Source: Sphingomonas bisphenolicum (GTDB taxonomy: Bacteria > Pseudomonadota > Alphaproteobacteria > Sphingomonadales > Sphingomonadaceae). Taken from it: a DNA stretch of 64,000 nucleotides. Position 1 is the first letter of the stretch; each line of letters opens with the position of its first letter. The stretch lies in assembly GCF_024349785.1 (NCBI RefSeq), contig NZ_AP018817.1, positions 1,023,501 to 1,087,500 on the forward strand, in the 5' to 3' direction. Both the position numbers and the translations under genes were made by a program. The notes under the pieces are model-generated. The model saw nothing but the letters and a program-made list of their open reading frames with translations, had not been told where the DNA came from and did not search any database. Shown here piece after piece: positions 16,943 through 25,376 of the stretch.

Positions 16943-17070
16943 GCCTGCTACGTTGTTACGATACGTCAGGAGATCGACAAGCGTCCCGTAAGGGGTGGGC
17001 CAGCTAAGCTTTCAGGTCTCCTCATTAAAATCGAATGTCGATCAGGGGTAATAACGTAGCAACGTAGCAG
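16942..17070. repeat. 129-bp nested palindromic repeat, copy 2
   Basis: It has the same orientation and exact length as copy 1 at 12612-12740. Shared blocks are GGCCTG, TACGTTGTTACG, GTCAGGAGATCGA, TCTCCTCATTAAAATCGAAT, TGTCGAT and the right arm CGTAGCAACGTAGCAG. The arms pair with each other here too, with one mismatch, and arm substitutions (GCTACG versus GTTACG) are mirrored on both sides. That covariation suggests the pairing matters. Confidence 0.8.
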
Positions 17071-17411
17071 CAGTGGGCGGTTTTGCCCTTTTGCCTCCTC
17101 CTAACGTCATGCCCGCCACGCAGACAAATATTCTGTCAACTGCCGTCACTTGCCAAGCCTGCGGCCAAGCGGCAAAAGGTCCGCGCCCTGGAGACAGGGC
17201 GGGGCGTGGAAACCCTTCAAGCAATGCATCTCGGTCGCCAGTTTCGGTGGCCGGGTGGCATGCGCGCATGTCCAGCCGGAAACGGTAAAGGCGCATGCGC
17301 TCTGTGCATTGCCAGGGTTTCCAACATCCGGCTCATGGCCGTCGCCCCGGACAACATAGGGCGGCGTGCCAGGGATGAATGTGGCGCGTGGTCCCGTAAC
17401 AGGGGACGAGC
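17071..17411. other. Intergenic region before the three-gene exported-protein operon
   Basis: About 340 bases lie between repeat copy 2 and the next gene. Several open frames exist here, but none has a ribosome site or a protein-like composition. A promoter for the 17412 operon should be here; I cannot place it confidently. Confidence 0.35.
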
Positions 17412-17813
17412 ATGATTAGAATTTCCATGGTTGCTATCACCATCGCCGCTCTGGTTGGCGCACAGCCCGCTGTGGCCGCCGCGCCTAAAAAGGCCGCACC
17501 GAAAGCGCCGTCGTCGGCCTGCGCGAACCTAGCGACCAAGTATGAGAACTTCAGCAAGCAGCTATCCGTGAACAAGGCTGACGGTCGCGGCGGCAGCGCG
17601 GCCGTGATGACGGAAGCTGGCCTTACGCTGGACCTGATGCGGTCTAACGGTTGCACGCTTCCCACCGACACGCCGTCCGACATGCGCTATATCCTCAAGG
17701 CGTACGAGTGCAGCAATGCTCGCAAGCGGGCGGTGCTCGCGATCGTGGAAGGGAAACCCGCTGCCACCAGCATTCCGCAGTGCGACTGGTCCACTTGGAC
17801 GCCCGACCTGTGA
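17412..17813 (+). CDS. Exported Cys-containing small protein
   Basis: The protein has 133 residues. The signal peptide is MIRISMVAITIAALVGAQPA with cleavage near AVA-A. A Lys/Ala/Pro linker and a helical domain with four Cys (CANLATKYENF, NGCTLP, YECSNARKR, PQCDWS) follow, probably two disulfides in the periplasm. ATG follows GGGGACGAGC. It is the first gene of a tight three-gene unit with GTGA overlaps (17810, 18484). No known family. Confidence 0.55.
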   Translation: MIRISMVAITIAALVGAQPAVAAAPKKAAPKAPSSACANLATKYENFSKQLSVNKADGRGGSAAVMTEAGLTLDLMRSNGCTLPTDTPSDMRYILKAYECSNARKRAVLAIVEGKPAATSIPQCDWSTWTPDL

Positions 17814-18487
17814 GCGCCCGAGCCCTCCTTTTGGCCGCCGCCATCCTGTCGGCAGTCCCCGTTACCGCCGCAGAGCGGAAGGTCGGCCAGCGCCCTGACG
17901 CTGGCGTGGACACAATCGTCACCGTCGGCACGCCGCTGCTAGAAAAGTTCAACATGGTCACCGTCACGGTGCCGCGCCTGCGCGACGACCTTAAAGTGCC
18001 GCTCGGCCTACAGGGGCAGATCGTGGTGCCCAGCGGCGCTCAGTTCCGCGTGGTGCGCGAAAAGCCACTCAAGGCCTGCACTGTCGCGGAAGATACCTAT
18101 GTGGACCACTTTGTCGGCCCGCGCGGCGCAGCCTGCCTGCAGGACGCTGACGGCGACGGCGCGTTCGACAAGGCGTCTGCCGAGAGCGTCATGTTCACCA
18201 CCAAGAAGATTCAGCCGCCAGCGCCATACGACCTTGTGGATATGCCCGCGGCAGCGGGGAGCGACTATTTCCGCCAGAGCCTTGTCTATCTGGGCGCGGC
18301 GCAGGGCGTGCTTCGACTCAACTACCGGGAGTTCTCGCACGACATGGCGCGGCCCGCCTTCACGGAGGAATTGTCGTTTCCGCTGGAGGCAACGTACCCG
18401 CAGGTGATCGCTTGGCGGGACACGCGCATCACCCTGCTGGGGGTCAGCAATGCGGGGCTGCGCTATCGTGTAGAGCCGCCTCAGTGA
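17810..18487 (+). CDS. Exported hypothetical protein
   Basis: The 225-residue protein starts at GTG 17810, overlapping the previous stop by four bases. The signal peptide is MSARALLLAAAILSAVPVTA. The mature part is beta-rich, with QGQIVVPSGAQFRVVREK and an Asp-rich loop (DADGDGAFDKA) that could bind calcium. It is predicted periplasmic. No family is recognised. Confidence 0.55.
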   Translation: MSARALLLAAAILSAVPVTAAERKVGQRPDAGVDTIVTVGTPLLEKFNMVTVTVPRLRDDLKVPLGLQGQIVVPSGAQFRVVREKPLKACTVAEDTYVDHFVGPRGAACLQDADGDGAFDKASAESVMFTTKKIQPPAPYDLVDMPAAAGSDYFRQSLVYLGAAQGVLRLNYREFSHDMARPAFTEELSFPLEATYPQVIAWRDTRITLLGVSNAGLRYRVEPPQ

Positions 18488-19128
18488 TCGGTCTGCTGTT
18501 CGCAATCATGGGCGCGGTACTGCTGTTTTGCTTCCTCGCGCTCCGCTCGACCAATGACAGTCGAAGCAGGGTGGTCGCCCGTTCGGACGAGGCCAAGAGC
18601 GATGAGGCGCAGCATCGCTTGTTTGAGGAGAGTGTCAGGGAAGAGTGGCCGGTCGTCCATGCAGGGCGCAGCCGTCCCGACCGAGAATACTTCATGATCA
18701 GCGCGGATCGATCGCGGCTGCGGTGGGCGCGCGTTCAGCTTCGACCGGCCTATACCGTCGTGGAGGAGCGCGTGGTCGCCCTAGACACGGTTCTGTCTGT
18801 TGAGCTGCGACAGTCGAGCCGCACGGTCATGCGGTTGGAGACGCAGGCCGTGACCAAGAAGACGGGCGCATTGGGACGCGCAGTGGTGGGTAGCGTCCTG
18901 CTAGGCGGCGCTGGAGCGGTGATTGGGGCGGCGACGGCTGGCGGGCAGACCACCGCCACGACAAAGAGCAAGAGCCTGACACGCGACGGGCCGACCTATG
19001 TCGTCATCGGCACAACCGACCTTGAGCGCCCTATGCTTAAGGTCAAGATGAGCGGTGTCTCGGCTGGCGAGGAATGGCTCCATAGGATCAAGGCGTCGCT
19101 AGAGTTGCAGAAGGGTAACCGCCTTTGA
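18484..19128 (+). CDS. Membrane-anchored hypothetical protein with Gly-rich segment
   Basis: The protein has 214 residues, with GTG 18484 overlapping the previous stop. Residues 1-19 form an N-terminal transmembrane helix. A charged helix and a beta domain with RLRWARVQLRPAYTVVEERV follow. A central Gly/Ala segment (GRAVVGSVLLGGAGAVIGAA) resembles the membrane-hairpin segments of envelope proteins. No family can be named. The three overlapping genes probably act together in the envelope. Confidence 0.5.
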   Translation: MIGLLFAIMGAVLLFCFLALRSTNDSRSRVVARSDEAKSDEAQHRLFEESVREEWPVVHAGRSRPDREYFMISADRSRLRWARVQLRPAYTVVEERVVALDTVLSVELRQSSRTVMRLETQAVTKKTGALGRAVVGSVLLGGAGAVIGAATAGGQTTATTKSKSLTRDGPTYVVIGTTDLERPMLKVKMSGVSAGEEWLHRIKASLELQKGNRL

Positions 19129-19359
19129 ACGTTTCGCGCGTCGAGAAAATCGAAAATCGAGATCGGATCGGGAGAAGCTGAGCCGCGCGCAGCGAACAAA
19201 CCGCTTAGGCTTATAGCTGTCCCAGTACGTCACAGAGGCACCACGCGTCCCGCGGCCGTAAACCACCTTGTCCACCTCTCTGCGGTGATCGTATCGCAAG
19301 CGGAACCCCTGGCACTTCCGGCAGCGCCAGCTGTTGGCAGGTTGGAGGAGAGCGCAGCC
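19129..19359. other. Short intergenic region
   Basis: There is no gene or hairpin that I can support. GGAGGAGAG just before 19360 is the ribosome site of the next gene. Confidence 0.3.
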
Positions 19360-19542
19360 ATGCCAGACAAGGTCGTGTCGATAGGGTTACTGACGGAGCG
19401 GGACTTGGAGCGGTTGGGCGAGGGCTTCCGGCGGCACATCCCTATAACTAGCGACGACCTGTTCGCCGACCTGATGGCGAAGCTGGACCGGATACCCTTC
19501 GACCCAAGCCATAAATCACGATCCCACAAGGCAAAGCGGTGA
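19360..19542 (+). CDS. Small sphingomonad-type hypothetical protein
   Basis: The protein has 60 residues (MPDKVVSIGLLTERDLERLG at the start, then RRHIPITSDDLFADLMAKLD). ATG 19360 has a strong Shine-Dalgarno (GGAGG). The pattern of an N-terminal strand, helix, His-Pro-Ile and DDLFADL recalls short proteins I associate with sphingomonads. It is cytoplasmic, of unknown function. Confidence 0.5.
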   Translation: MPDKVVSIGLLTERDLERLGEGFRRHIPITSDDLFADLMAKLDRIPFDPSHKSRSHKAKR

Positions 19543-19741
19543 AAGCTGTTTGCAAGTCACAAGCTAAACGCGACTGAAATATTCGATATTTTTCTGACCA
19601 AAGGTGACTGAACCAAAAGGTCACCCACAGCCCAATACCCCGACAAGGTACCATACGGAATTTTCCAAGAGAAACGCGGCGAGCCGTTCCTGTGCCTGAT
19701 CGTCGTCACTTTACTTGTCATAAAGTCACAATGCATCGAGT

Positions 19742-19769
19742 TGTTCGTCAACGAGACTTTGACGCAACA
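19742..19769. promoter_or_regulatory. Imperfect dyad upstream of the resolvase unit
   Basis: TGTTCGTCAA (19742) and TTGACGCAACA (19759-19769) form an imperfect inverted pair within 45 bases of the start at 19788. A second dyad, GGTGAC/GTCACC, lies near 19603-19625. Both sit in an AT-rich spacer (19543-19787) ahead of a serine recombinase unit, so they could be operators or a res-type site. Confidence 0.35.
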
Positions 19770-19787
19770 TAGACTTGGAGCAGACTT

Positions 19788-20585
19788 ATGACGCAGGCCG
19801 ATAACGCTTCCGCACGCAAGACCCTATCCACTCGGCTGGGCACCAGCCCGAAGACCTTGCACCGCAAGGCCATGGCGAAGGCCGCCGCAGCGCCAGCGCC
19901 CGAGGGGGAGGGCTTAGAGGACATGTTTCCCGCGTCGCCTCTGGATGCCGACGTTGCCTCAGCGCCCGGCAATGCCGCGCCATTGCCTATCGCCACGGCC
20001 GTAGGTCAACACGCCGCATCGCAGTCCGACGACAGCGCCACCGTGACCGATGGGGTGGTCGCCGGCGACCAACAGACAGCAGCCGCACCCGCCATCGATA
20101 TAATAGAGTCGAGCGCCGCCCCCAAGCAGGCCGACGAGCCCGTCGCCACTCCGCCCTCGACCATCGTTAAGAATCAGTCGGCACCGGCAGCGCCCGCCCA
20201 ATTGCCAACGGTGTCGCCTTGGTCTGAGGCTGACGAGAGGGCGTACCAAGCCATGGCCGCGCGTCGCAAAGCGGCTGGCTTCCAGCGGCGGGGCCGGAAC
20301 GTGTCGGCGCAACAGGTTATTCTTGGTGCCGTCACGCCGAATCCCGGCACGGTGTATGCAACAATTGCTGCCATAGTGGGCGCTGCTGGCAACATCAGCA
20401 GGGGCGAACTGATTGACCTAATGGCGACCGCGACCTTCTCCAACGTCAAGGCCAAGCCGACCGATCGCAATTGGTGTACCGCGTATATCGCGGGCGCTGC
20501 GCGGGACGGGGTGCTGGCCTGGACTGATAGTGGGCAGATACTCGGCGAGCATTCGCCCGAAGCAAGCAATGGTGCAGACCTGTGA
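19788..20585 (+). CDS. Hypothetical protein coupled to serine resolvase
   Basis: The protein has 265 residues. The N-terminal half is low-complexity Ala/Pro/Asp-rich and likely disordered. The C-terminal ~110 residues are globular: EADERAYQAMAARRKAAGFQ, then a helix-turn-helix-like NISRGELIDLMATATFSNVK and DRNWCTAYIAGAARDGVL. This looks like a winged-helix DNA-binding or adaptor domain. Its stop overlaps the GTG start of the resolvase, so they are co-translated and probably cooperate. No family is recognised. Confidence 0.5.
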   Translation: MTQADNASARKTLSTRLGTSPKTLHRKAMAKAAAAPAPEGEGLEDMFPASPLDADVASAPGNAAPLPIATAVGQHAASQSDDSATVTDGVVAGDQQTAAAPAIDIIESSAAPKQADEPVATPPSTIVKNQSAPAAPAQLPTVSPWSEADERAYQAMAARRKAAGFQRRGRNVSAQQVILGAVTPNPGTVYATIAAIVGAAGNISRGELIDLMATATFSNVKAKPTDRNWCTAYIAGAARDGVLAWTDSGQILGEHSPEASNGADL

Positions 20586-21277
20586 ATCTTGTGGTCTATC
20601 TCCGGGTAAGCACCCAAGCTCAGGGTCGAAGTGGCCTCTCTGTGGAAGCACAGCGTACCGCTGTCGAGAGTTACGCTCTCGGTGGCGGTCACCGCATCGT
20701 GGCAGAATATGTGGAGGTCGAGTCGGGAAAACACGACGATAGGCCCTTTTTGGCGGAAGCCCTGGCTGCATGTCGGCTCCACCGCGCCACGTTGTGCATT
20801 GCCAAGCTGGATCGACTTTCCAGGTCAGTCAGCTTCATTTCTCGGCTGCACGATGGTGACGTGGACTTCGTCGCATGCGACGCGCCCTATGCAAACAGGT
20901 TCATGATCAACCTCTTTGCGGCAATCGCCGAGCATGAGCGGGAGATGATCAGTCAGCGGACCAAGGCGGCGCTTGCCGCTGCCAAGGCACGGGGCGTGCG
21001 GTTGGGCAATCCTAATGGCGGGGCAGCCCTGCTGCCTGGTTGCAAAATAGCGGCGGCAAAGGCCGGAGCCTTGCTTGCCCAAAGGGCGGATCAGCGCGCC
21101 ATCCAGGTCATGCCGTTGCTGCAGCAGCTTGAGGCGGATGGTTGCACAAGTGCCAGGGCGATGGCGCACGCGCTAAATCTGCGGGGCGTGCCCGCACCCA
21201 GCGGTCGCCCGCTCTGGTATCCAGAGCAGGTACGGCGCGTGATGCGACGGGGCGCAAATCTGGATCGCACCGGGTGA
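20582..21277 (+). CDS. Small serine recombinase / resolvase
   Basis: The protein has 231 residues. The resolvase catalytic domain begins NLVVYLRVSTQAQGRSGLS with the nucleophile Ser in RVS. KLDRLSRS carries the active-site Arg, and AEHEREMISQRTKAALAAAK begins the long E helix. A recombinase-like HTH tail is at 170-225. It is much shorter than the integrase at 39499 and lacks a zinc ribbon, so it is an invertase/resolvase type. It likely acts on a local site, possibly 19543-19787. Confidence 0.85.
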   Translation: MNLVVYLRVSTQAQGRSGLSVEAQRTAVESYALGGGHRIVAEYVEVESGKHDDRPFLAEALAACRLHRATLCIAKLDRLSRSVSFISRLHDGDVDFVACDAPYANRFMINLFAAIAEHEREMISQRTKAALAAAKARGVRLGNPNGGAALLPGCKIAAAKAGALLAQRADQRAIQVMPLLQQLEADGCTSARAMAHALNLRGVPAPSGRPLWYPEQVRRVMRRGANLDRTG

Positions 21278-21377
21278 GGCGTCTGCTGTTGGGCACCGTC
21301 GCACTATACGCTATTGGGTGGATCGCGATCGGCTGAAGCGGATATGGGCAACTGCATCCGTTAATCCACGTCCCAAA

Positions 21378-21659
21378 TCAGCCTACCTCCACACCCTTCC
21401 AAAAGGCGACACGACCGAGGATATTCTCCGCCGCGGATTTCGGATCAGGGTAATACCACGCGGCGTCGCGATTCTCCGCTCCCTCAACCTGGAGGCTGTA
21501 GTAGTGCGCTGTCCCCTTCCACGGGCAGACGGTTGTCGTCTCGCTCGGCTGCAGGAACGCAGAATTGACGGCGGCGGCGGGAAAATAGTGATTGCCCTCG
21601 ACGACGACCGTCTCGTCGCTGGCGGCGATCACCGAGCCGTTCCATCTTGCTTCGACCAT
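21378..21659 (-). CDS. DUF427 domain protein
   Basis: The 93-residue protein has a complete DUF427 fold: MVEARWNGSVIAASDETVVV, EGNHYFPAAAV, TVCPWKGTAHYYSL and AAWYYPDPKSAAENI. Family members are small beta proteins of unknown biochemical role, common in bacteria and fungi. ATG 21659 follows GGAGAGTGACA, which favours it over the longer frame. Confidence 0.8.
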   Translation of the reverse strand: MVEARWNGSVIAASDETVVVEGNHYFPAAAVNSAFLQPSETTTVCPWKGTAHYYSLQVEGAENRDAAWYYPDPKSAAENILGRVAFWKGVEVG

Positions 21660-21966
21660 TGTCACTCTCCTGCAAACTTCCCAGGTCGGGCGCGCCGCAG
21701 CGTGTTTCAAGGAGTGTCGTTCCAAGCCAGTACCCAGCCGCGAGAGCGGACGGTCAAGAGTCGACCAATTGTGTTCACTTGCGACGTGTTTTATCTCTCC
21801 AATAGTGGACGGTCGCTCAAATGGCGCACACGTATCGCTAGCGATCGTTTGATGGCGCGAATACCCCTTGCGCGGATGCTAAGTTATGCGACTCCGACGC
21901 CCGCACTGTTGCGCATGGTTGGCCCCGAACGCGTTGTTGATGAAGAGGCGGCACGGGTCTAGAGCG
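21660..21966. other. Intergenic region without supported genes
   Basis: Open frames here are antisense to DUF427 or lack ribosome sites. I see no repeat or hairpin. The leftward DUF427 promoter and the rightward promoter for the next gene should lie in it. Confidence 0.3.
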
Positions 21967-21987
21967 ATGGTGAAAAAGGGAAACGCA

Positions 21988-22224
21988 ATGCCTTACTATT
22001 CATTAAGAATTACAAGCGGAGAAGATGCCGATTTGGTAGAATTGAAGGGCATGTATCCTGATTGGCAGCCGGCCGATTATACCGATAGCCCAATGATTTA
22101 CATTCAGCGGTCGTTAGATATTGCGAGCCTTCAACGAAACGTGGCTGGCGTCGGTGAGGATGGCGGGACCGTAGAAGTGAAGAAAATTACCAAGCGCGAG
22201 TTTGAATGGAAGAAGCATCAGTGA
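21988..22224 (+). CDS. Small AT-rich hypothetical protein
   Basis: The 78-residue protein starts at ATG 21988 (MPYYSLRITSGEDADLVELK), with AAAGGGA upstream; ATG 21967 is an alternative. It is acidic in the middle with a Lys-rich end (VEVKKITKREFEWKKHQ). AT-rich codons mark it as foreign to its neighbours. No family is recognised. Confidence 0.5.
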   Translation: MPYYSLRITSGEDADLVELKGMYPDWQPADYTDSPMIYIQRSLDIASLQRNVAGVGEDGGTVEVKKITKREFEWKKHQ

Positions 22225-22428
22225 ACGGGGGGATCGCTTGAAACCTCGAATGCTAACGCGGGGAGCAATCGCCATTTGCATATTGGCTTGTACGCGGACT
22301 GTCCCAATGGCGATTCGCCATCCCCGTACAAGTTAAAACGGCGTTGCGGATATGCAGAATGCGGTGGTCATCCGCATCTTCCGCGTGCCGCTGTAAACTG
22401 ACTTTCTGCTATCCACCAAACGTAGCCT

Positions 22429-22514
22429 TGCCAGCGACCGGGGATCGAACCCTGCACCCCGTCCGTCGAGGAAGACCATTACAATGGTGCGTCTACCAAT
22501 TCCGCCACGCTGGC
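22429..22514 (-). tRNA. tRNA-Leu-like gene with shortened anticodon arm
   Basis: Read on the minus strand the 86-nt unit has a perfect seven-base acceptor stem (GCCAGCG with CGCTGGC) and discriminator A. The D-arm GCGGAATTGGTAGACGC is typical of bacterial tRNA-Leu. A long variable arm (CCTCG-ACGGA-CGGGG) and a T-arm with GGTTCGATCC are present. The anticodon arm is ACCAT-TGTA-ATGGT, a five-base stem with only four loop bases. CCA is not encoded. It may be a decayed tRNA or an unusual tRNA-like RNA; the codon it would read cannot be stated. Confidence 0.65.
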
Positions 22515-22821
22515 TTGAGGGGAATAGCACATGTTCACCCTTTGGGGAGCGGGACCGTCTCCAGATCGCCAATCAGCAATTGTTTCGCTTACGGAATATT
22601 TTCCCGCGTCGGACGTTTCGGCTGGTGTGTCTGAGAATTGGCGGGTTCACGATCGGAAGCGGAAGGGCCATTTTTTGATAAGCTGTCGGGTAACCGCGTG
22701 TCGCGCTCCGTCGCAAAGCTGATTTGACCGCATCTCAGTACGCGAGTAAGCGGGGTCTGACGGCCGCCTTGCATGCCGGGCATTCGCCGGGATGATTGCC
22801 GCTCTTTGAGCGGGGTGGCGG

Positions 22822-23265
22822 GTGTCGGACGAGATCGGGGATTCAGCGAGCTGTGCAGCGACTACTCATACGAGCGGTCGTATGAGTAGTCGGATAGAAG
22901 TCGTTAGCCGGGTGTCGGGCCGGCGGCGCTGGACGGTGGATCAGAAGCTGGCCGTGCTGCGGGATGCATTTGGCCCGGAGGGCTGCGTGCGCGCGGCCTG
23001 TGAACGCCATGATGTCGGCAGCGGATCGATCTACACGTGGCGGCGACAGGCGATGTCCGGTGAACTGGCCGGGGTACGCAAGCCGATCGAGCCCGTTTTT
23101 GCGGAGGTGCAGATCAGCGAGCAGCCAGCCTTGCCCGCCCCAACGCTCGCGGCGCGCAGCGGCAGCGTGATTGGCATCGAGCTGCCGTCAGGTATCAGGG
23201 TGAGCGTGGATGCCACGGTCGATGCCGATGCCCTGTCGCGGGTGATCGGTGTCCTGACACGATGA
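22822..23265 (+). CDS. tnpA: IS66 accessory protein TnpA
   Basis: The protein has 147 residues (GTG start). The central helix-turn-helix RRRWTVDQKLAVLRDAFGPE, with ACERHDVGSGSIYTWRRQ, is the DNA-binding core of the IS3/IS66 OrfA class. It is needed with TnpB for IS66 transposition. The stop overlaps the tnpB start by four bases (ATGA), indicating translational coupling. Confidence 0.93.
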   Translation: MSDEIGDSASCAATTHTSGRMSSRIEVVSRVSGRRRWTVDQKLAVLRDAFGPEGCVRAACERHDVGSGSIYTWRRQAMSGELAGVRKPIEPVFAEVQISEQPALPAPTLAARSGSVIGIELPSGIRVSVDATVDADALSRVIGVLTR

Positions 23266-23609
23266 TCCCGCTGCCACCATCGACGCGGATATTCCTGGCC
23301 TGCGGCGCGACAGATATGCGCAAGGGTTTTGACGGCCTTGCCGTGATGACGCAGCAGGTCCTGGAGCAAAGCCCGCATTCCGGCGCGCTATTCGTCTTTC
23401 GCGGCAAGCGCGGCGATCTGGTGAAGCTGCTCTGGTATGACGGCCAGGGCATGTGCCTGTTCTCCAAGCGGATGGACCGAGGGCGCTTTGTGTGGCCGTC
23501 GACGAAGATGGGGTCGGTGGTGATGACCGCAGCCCAGCTTTCGATGCTATTGGAAGGCATCGACTGGCGGCGACCGGAACGCACTTTCACCCCTTCATTG
23601 GCGGGGTAA
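23262..23609 (+). CDS. tnpB: IS66 accessory protein TnpB (Orf2)
   Basis: The protein has 115 residues and is a full-length IS66 Orf2. Signature segments are IFLACGATDMRKGFDGLA, GALFVFRGKRGDLVKLLWYD and GMCLFSKRMDRGRFVWP. It is an accessory to the transposase; its biochemical action is not well defined. It sits between tnpA (overlap) and tnpC (60-base gap). Confidence 0.95.
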   Translation: MIPLPPSTRIFLACGATDMRKGFDGLAVMTQQVLEQSPHSGALFVFRGKRGDLVKLLWYDGQGMCLFSKRMDRGRFVWPSTKMGSVVMTAAQLSMLLEGIDWRRPERTFTPSLAG

Positions 23610-23669
23610 AGCGCCCATTTTCTGGCACTTTTATTAGCATTTTTGCTGCTGATCTGCTATGTAAATGCA

Positions 23670-25223
23670 GTGTCGGACCCAGGCCTTTCCACCCCTGATA
23701 AAGACGCTCGGATCGCCGAGCTTGAAGCCGCATTGGCCGCCGCCCATGCCGATATTTCCGCCCGCGACATCCTGATCGACACGCTGCGCGTGCAGATCGC
23801 GCGCCTCAAGCGGATGCAGTTCGGCAAGTCGTCTGAGAAGCTCGATACCCAGATTGCTCAGCTTGAGCTGGCCCTTGAAGAGCTCGAAGGCGAGGCCATC
23901 GTCGCCGCCGCGCGTCGAGGCGATCCGGTAGCCGTCGATCGGCCATCACCGGTTCGGACGCTGCCAGCTCATTTGCCGCGCGAGGAGCAGCGGATCGAGC
24001 CCGATCAGGGTAACTGCACCTGTCCCGACTGCGGCGGCGCGTTGCGGCCGCTGGGGCAGGATAGCGACGAGATGCTCGATGCCGTGCCGGTGCAGTGGCG
24101 CGTCGTTCGGACCATCCGCCCCAAGTATAGCTGCCGGTCCTGCGAGAAGATCGTGCAGGCGCCCGCGCCGGTAAAGGCGATAGCGCGGGGCAAGGCGACC
24201 TTCGGCACGCTGGCCCATGTCGTCGTCTCCAAGTTCGACCATCATCTGCCGCTTTACCGTCAGGCCGAGATAATGGCCGCCCAAGGCATCGAGATCGACC
24301 GCTCGACGCTGGCAGGGTGGGTCGGGCAAGCATCCGTGCTGCTCGACCCGATCGTCAGTCGCATCCGCGAGGTCGGACTGACGGCTTCAAAGATTCACAC
24401 CGACGATACGCCGGTCCCTATGCTCGATCCGGGACGTGGCAAGACGGCAACCGGCAGGCTCTGGGCCTATGCCGTCGACGATCGCGGTTCTGGTGCGACC
24501 TCACCGCCGTTGGTCTGGTATGAGTTCACCACCGACCGGACAGGCGCACATCCCCAACGGCAGCTGGCCAGTTTCACCGGCTATCTTCAGGCGGACGGCT
24601 ATGCCGGATACGACAAGCTCTACGACACCAACCGCGTCACCGAGGTCGCCTGCTGGGCGCATTTCCGCCGCAAGATATTCGACATCCACGCGACCAAGCC
24701 GACACCGCTCACCACTGATCTGCTGGAACGCATCGGCCAACTCTATGAGATCGAAGCAGAGGTTCGCGGCCATCAGCCTGATATCCGACGACGAAGCCGA
24801 CAGGACCGCACCAAGCCATTGATCGACGAACTGCACGAGGCGCTCGACGATGCGCTGCGCCGTCTTTCGCCCAAGTCGGAGATGGCCAAGGCGATCGCTT
24901 ATGGCCGCAAGCGCTGGGTCGCGCTCACGCGCTTCCTCGACGATGGCCGACTGGAGATTGATAACAACATTGCGGAGCGCGCCATGCGCTGCGTGGCCCT
25001 GGGCCGCAAAAACTGGCTGTTTGCAGGATCAAAGGCGGGCGGTGATCAGGCCGCTGCCATCTACTCCATCATCGAGACTGCCAAGCTCAATGGCCTCGAA
25101 CCGCAGGCCTACATCGCCGATGTCATCGCCAAGATCGCTGGCGACTGGCCTGCCGCGCGCTGGGATGAACTCATGCCTTGGAACTGGCAGCCAGATCAGC
25201 AACCGATCGCCGAAGCCGCCTGA
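23670..25223 (+). CDS. tnpC: IS66 transposase TnpC (DDE)
   Basis: The transposase has about 517 residues. The N-terminal leucine zipper-like coiled coil (IAELEAALAAAHADISARD) is followed by a zinc-binding CTCPDCGG...CRSCEK segment. The catalytic domain has Asp in KIHTDDTPVPML, Asp in YLQADGYAGYD and Glu in IDNNIAERAMR. GTG 23670 is chosen since it gives the usual start (SDPGLSTPDKDARIAELEAA); a TTG at 23643 is possible. Intact and likely functional. Confidence 0.95.
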   Translation: MSDPGLSTPDKDARIAELEAALAAAHADISARDILIDTLRVQIARLKRMQFGKSSEKLDTQIAQLELALEELEGEAIVAAARRGDPVAVDRPSPVRTLPAHLPREEQRIEPDQGNCTCPDCGGALRPLGQDSDEMLDAVPVQWRVVRTIRPKYSCRSCEKIVQAPAPVKAIARGKATFGTLAHVVVSKFDHHLPLYRQAEIMAAQGIEIDRSTLAGWVGQASVLLDPIVSRIREVGLTASKIHTDDTPVPMLDPGRGKTATGRLWAYAVDDRGSGATSPPLVWYEFTTDRTGAHPQRQLASFTGYLQADGYAGYDKLYDTNRVTEVACWAHFRRKIFDIHATKPTPLTTDLLERIGQLYEIEAEVRGHQPDIRRRSRQDRTKPLIDELHEALDDALRRLSPKSEMAKAIAYGRKRWVALTRFLDDGRLEIDNNIAERAMRCVALGRKNWLFAGSKAGGDQAAAIYSIIETAKLNGLEPQAYIADVIAKIAGDWPAARWDELMPWNWQPDQQPIAEAA

Positions 25224-25376
25224 TCTGCGGCCTCCAGCCCACGCTTACGTACGCGAAAGCCGGGTGGCGTTTGAACATAGGTATTAACGCGCAACACACT
25301 CGCAGCCGACAGCACTCGCGCGGCATTCTTAAGAAATTAAAGTGCGTATTACCAATCCGTGGTAATCGATCCGGAG

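Larger units (their letters stand above)
22746..25248 (+). mobile_element. Complete IS66-family insertion sequence
   Basis: The element is 2503 bp. The ends are inverted repeats starting GTAAGCG: the left is GTAAGCGGGGTCTGACGG, the right (minus strand) GTAAGCGTGGGCTGGAGG, each followed within four bases by CCGC. It is flanked by identical 8-bp copies GTACGCGA at 22738-22745 and 25249-25256, the length expected for IS66. The three genes tnpA, tnpB and tnpC are intact. Inserted in non-coding DNA, it appears recent. Confidence 0.95.

Noticed and set aside
21318..21962. Rightward frame over the DUF427 gene
   Set aside because: Antisense to DUF427, whose domain is complete and has a good ribosome site.
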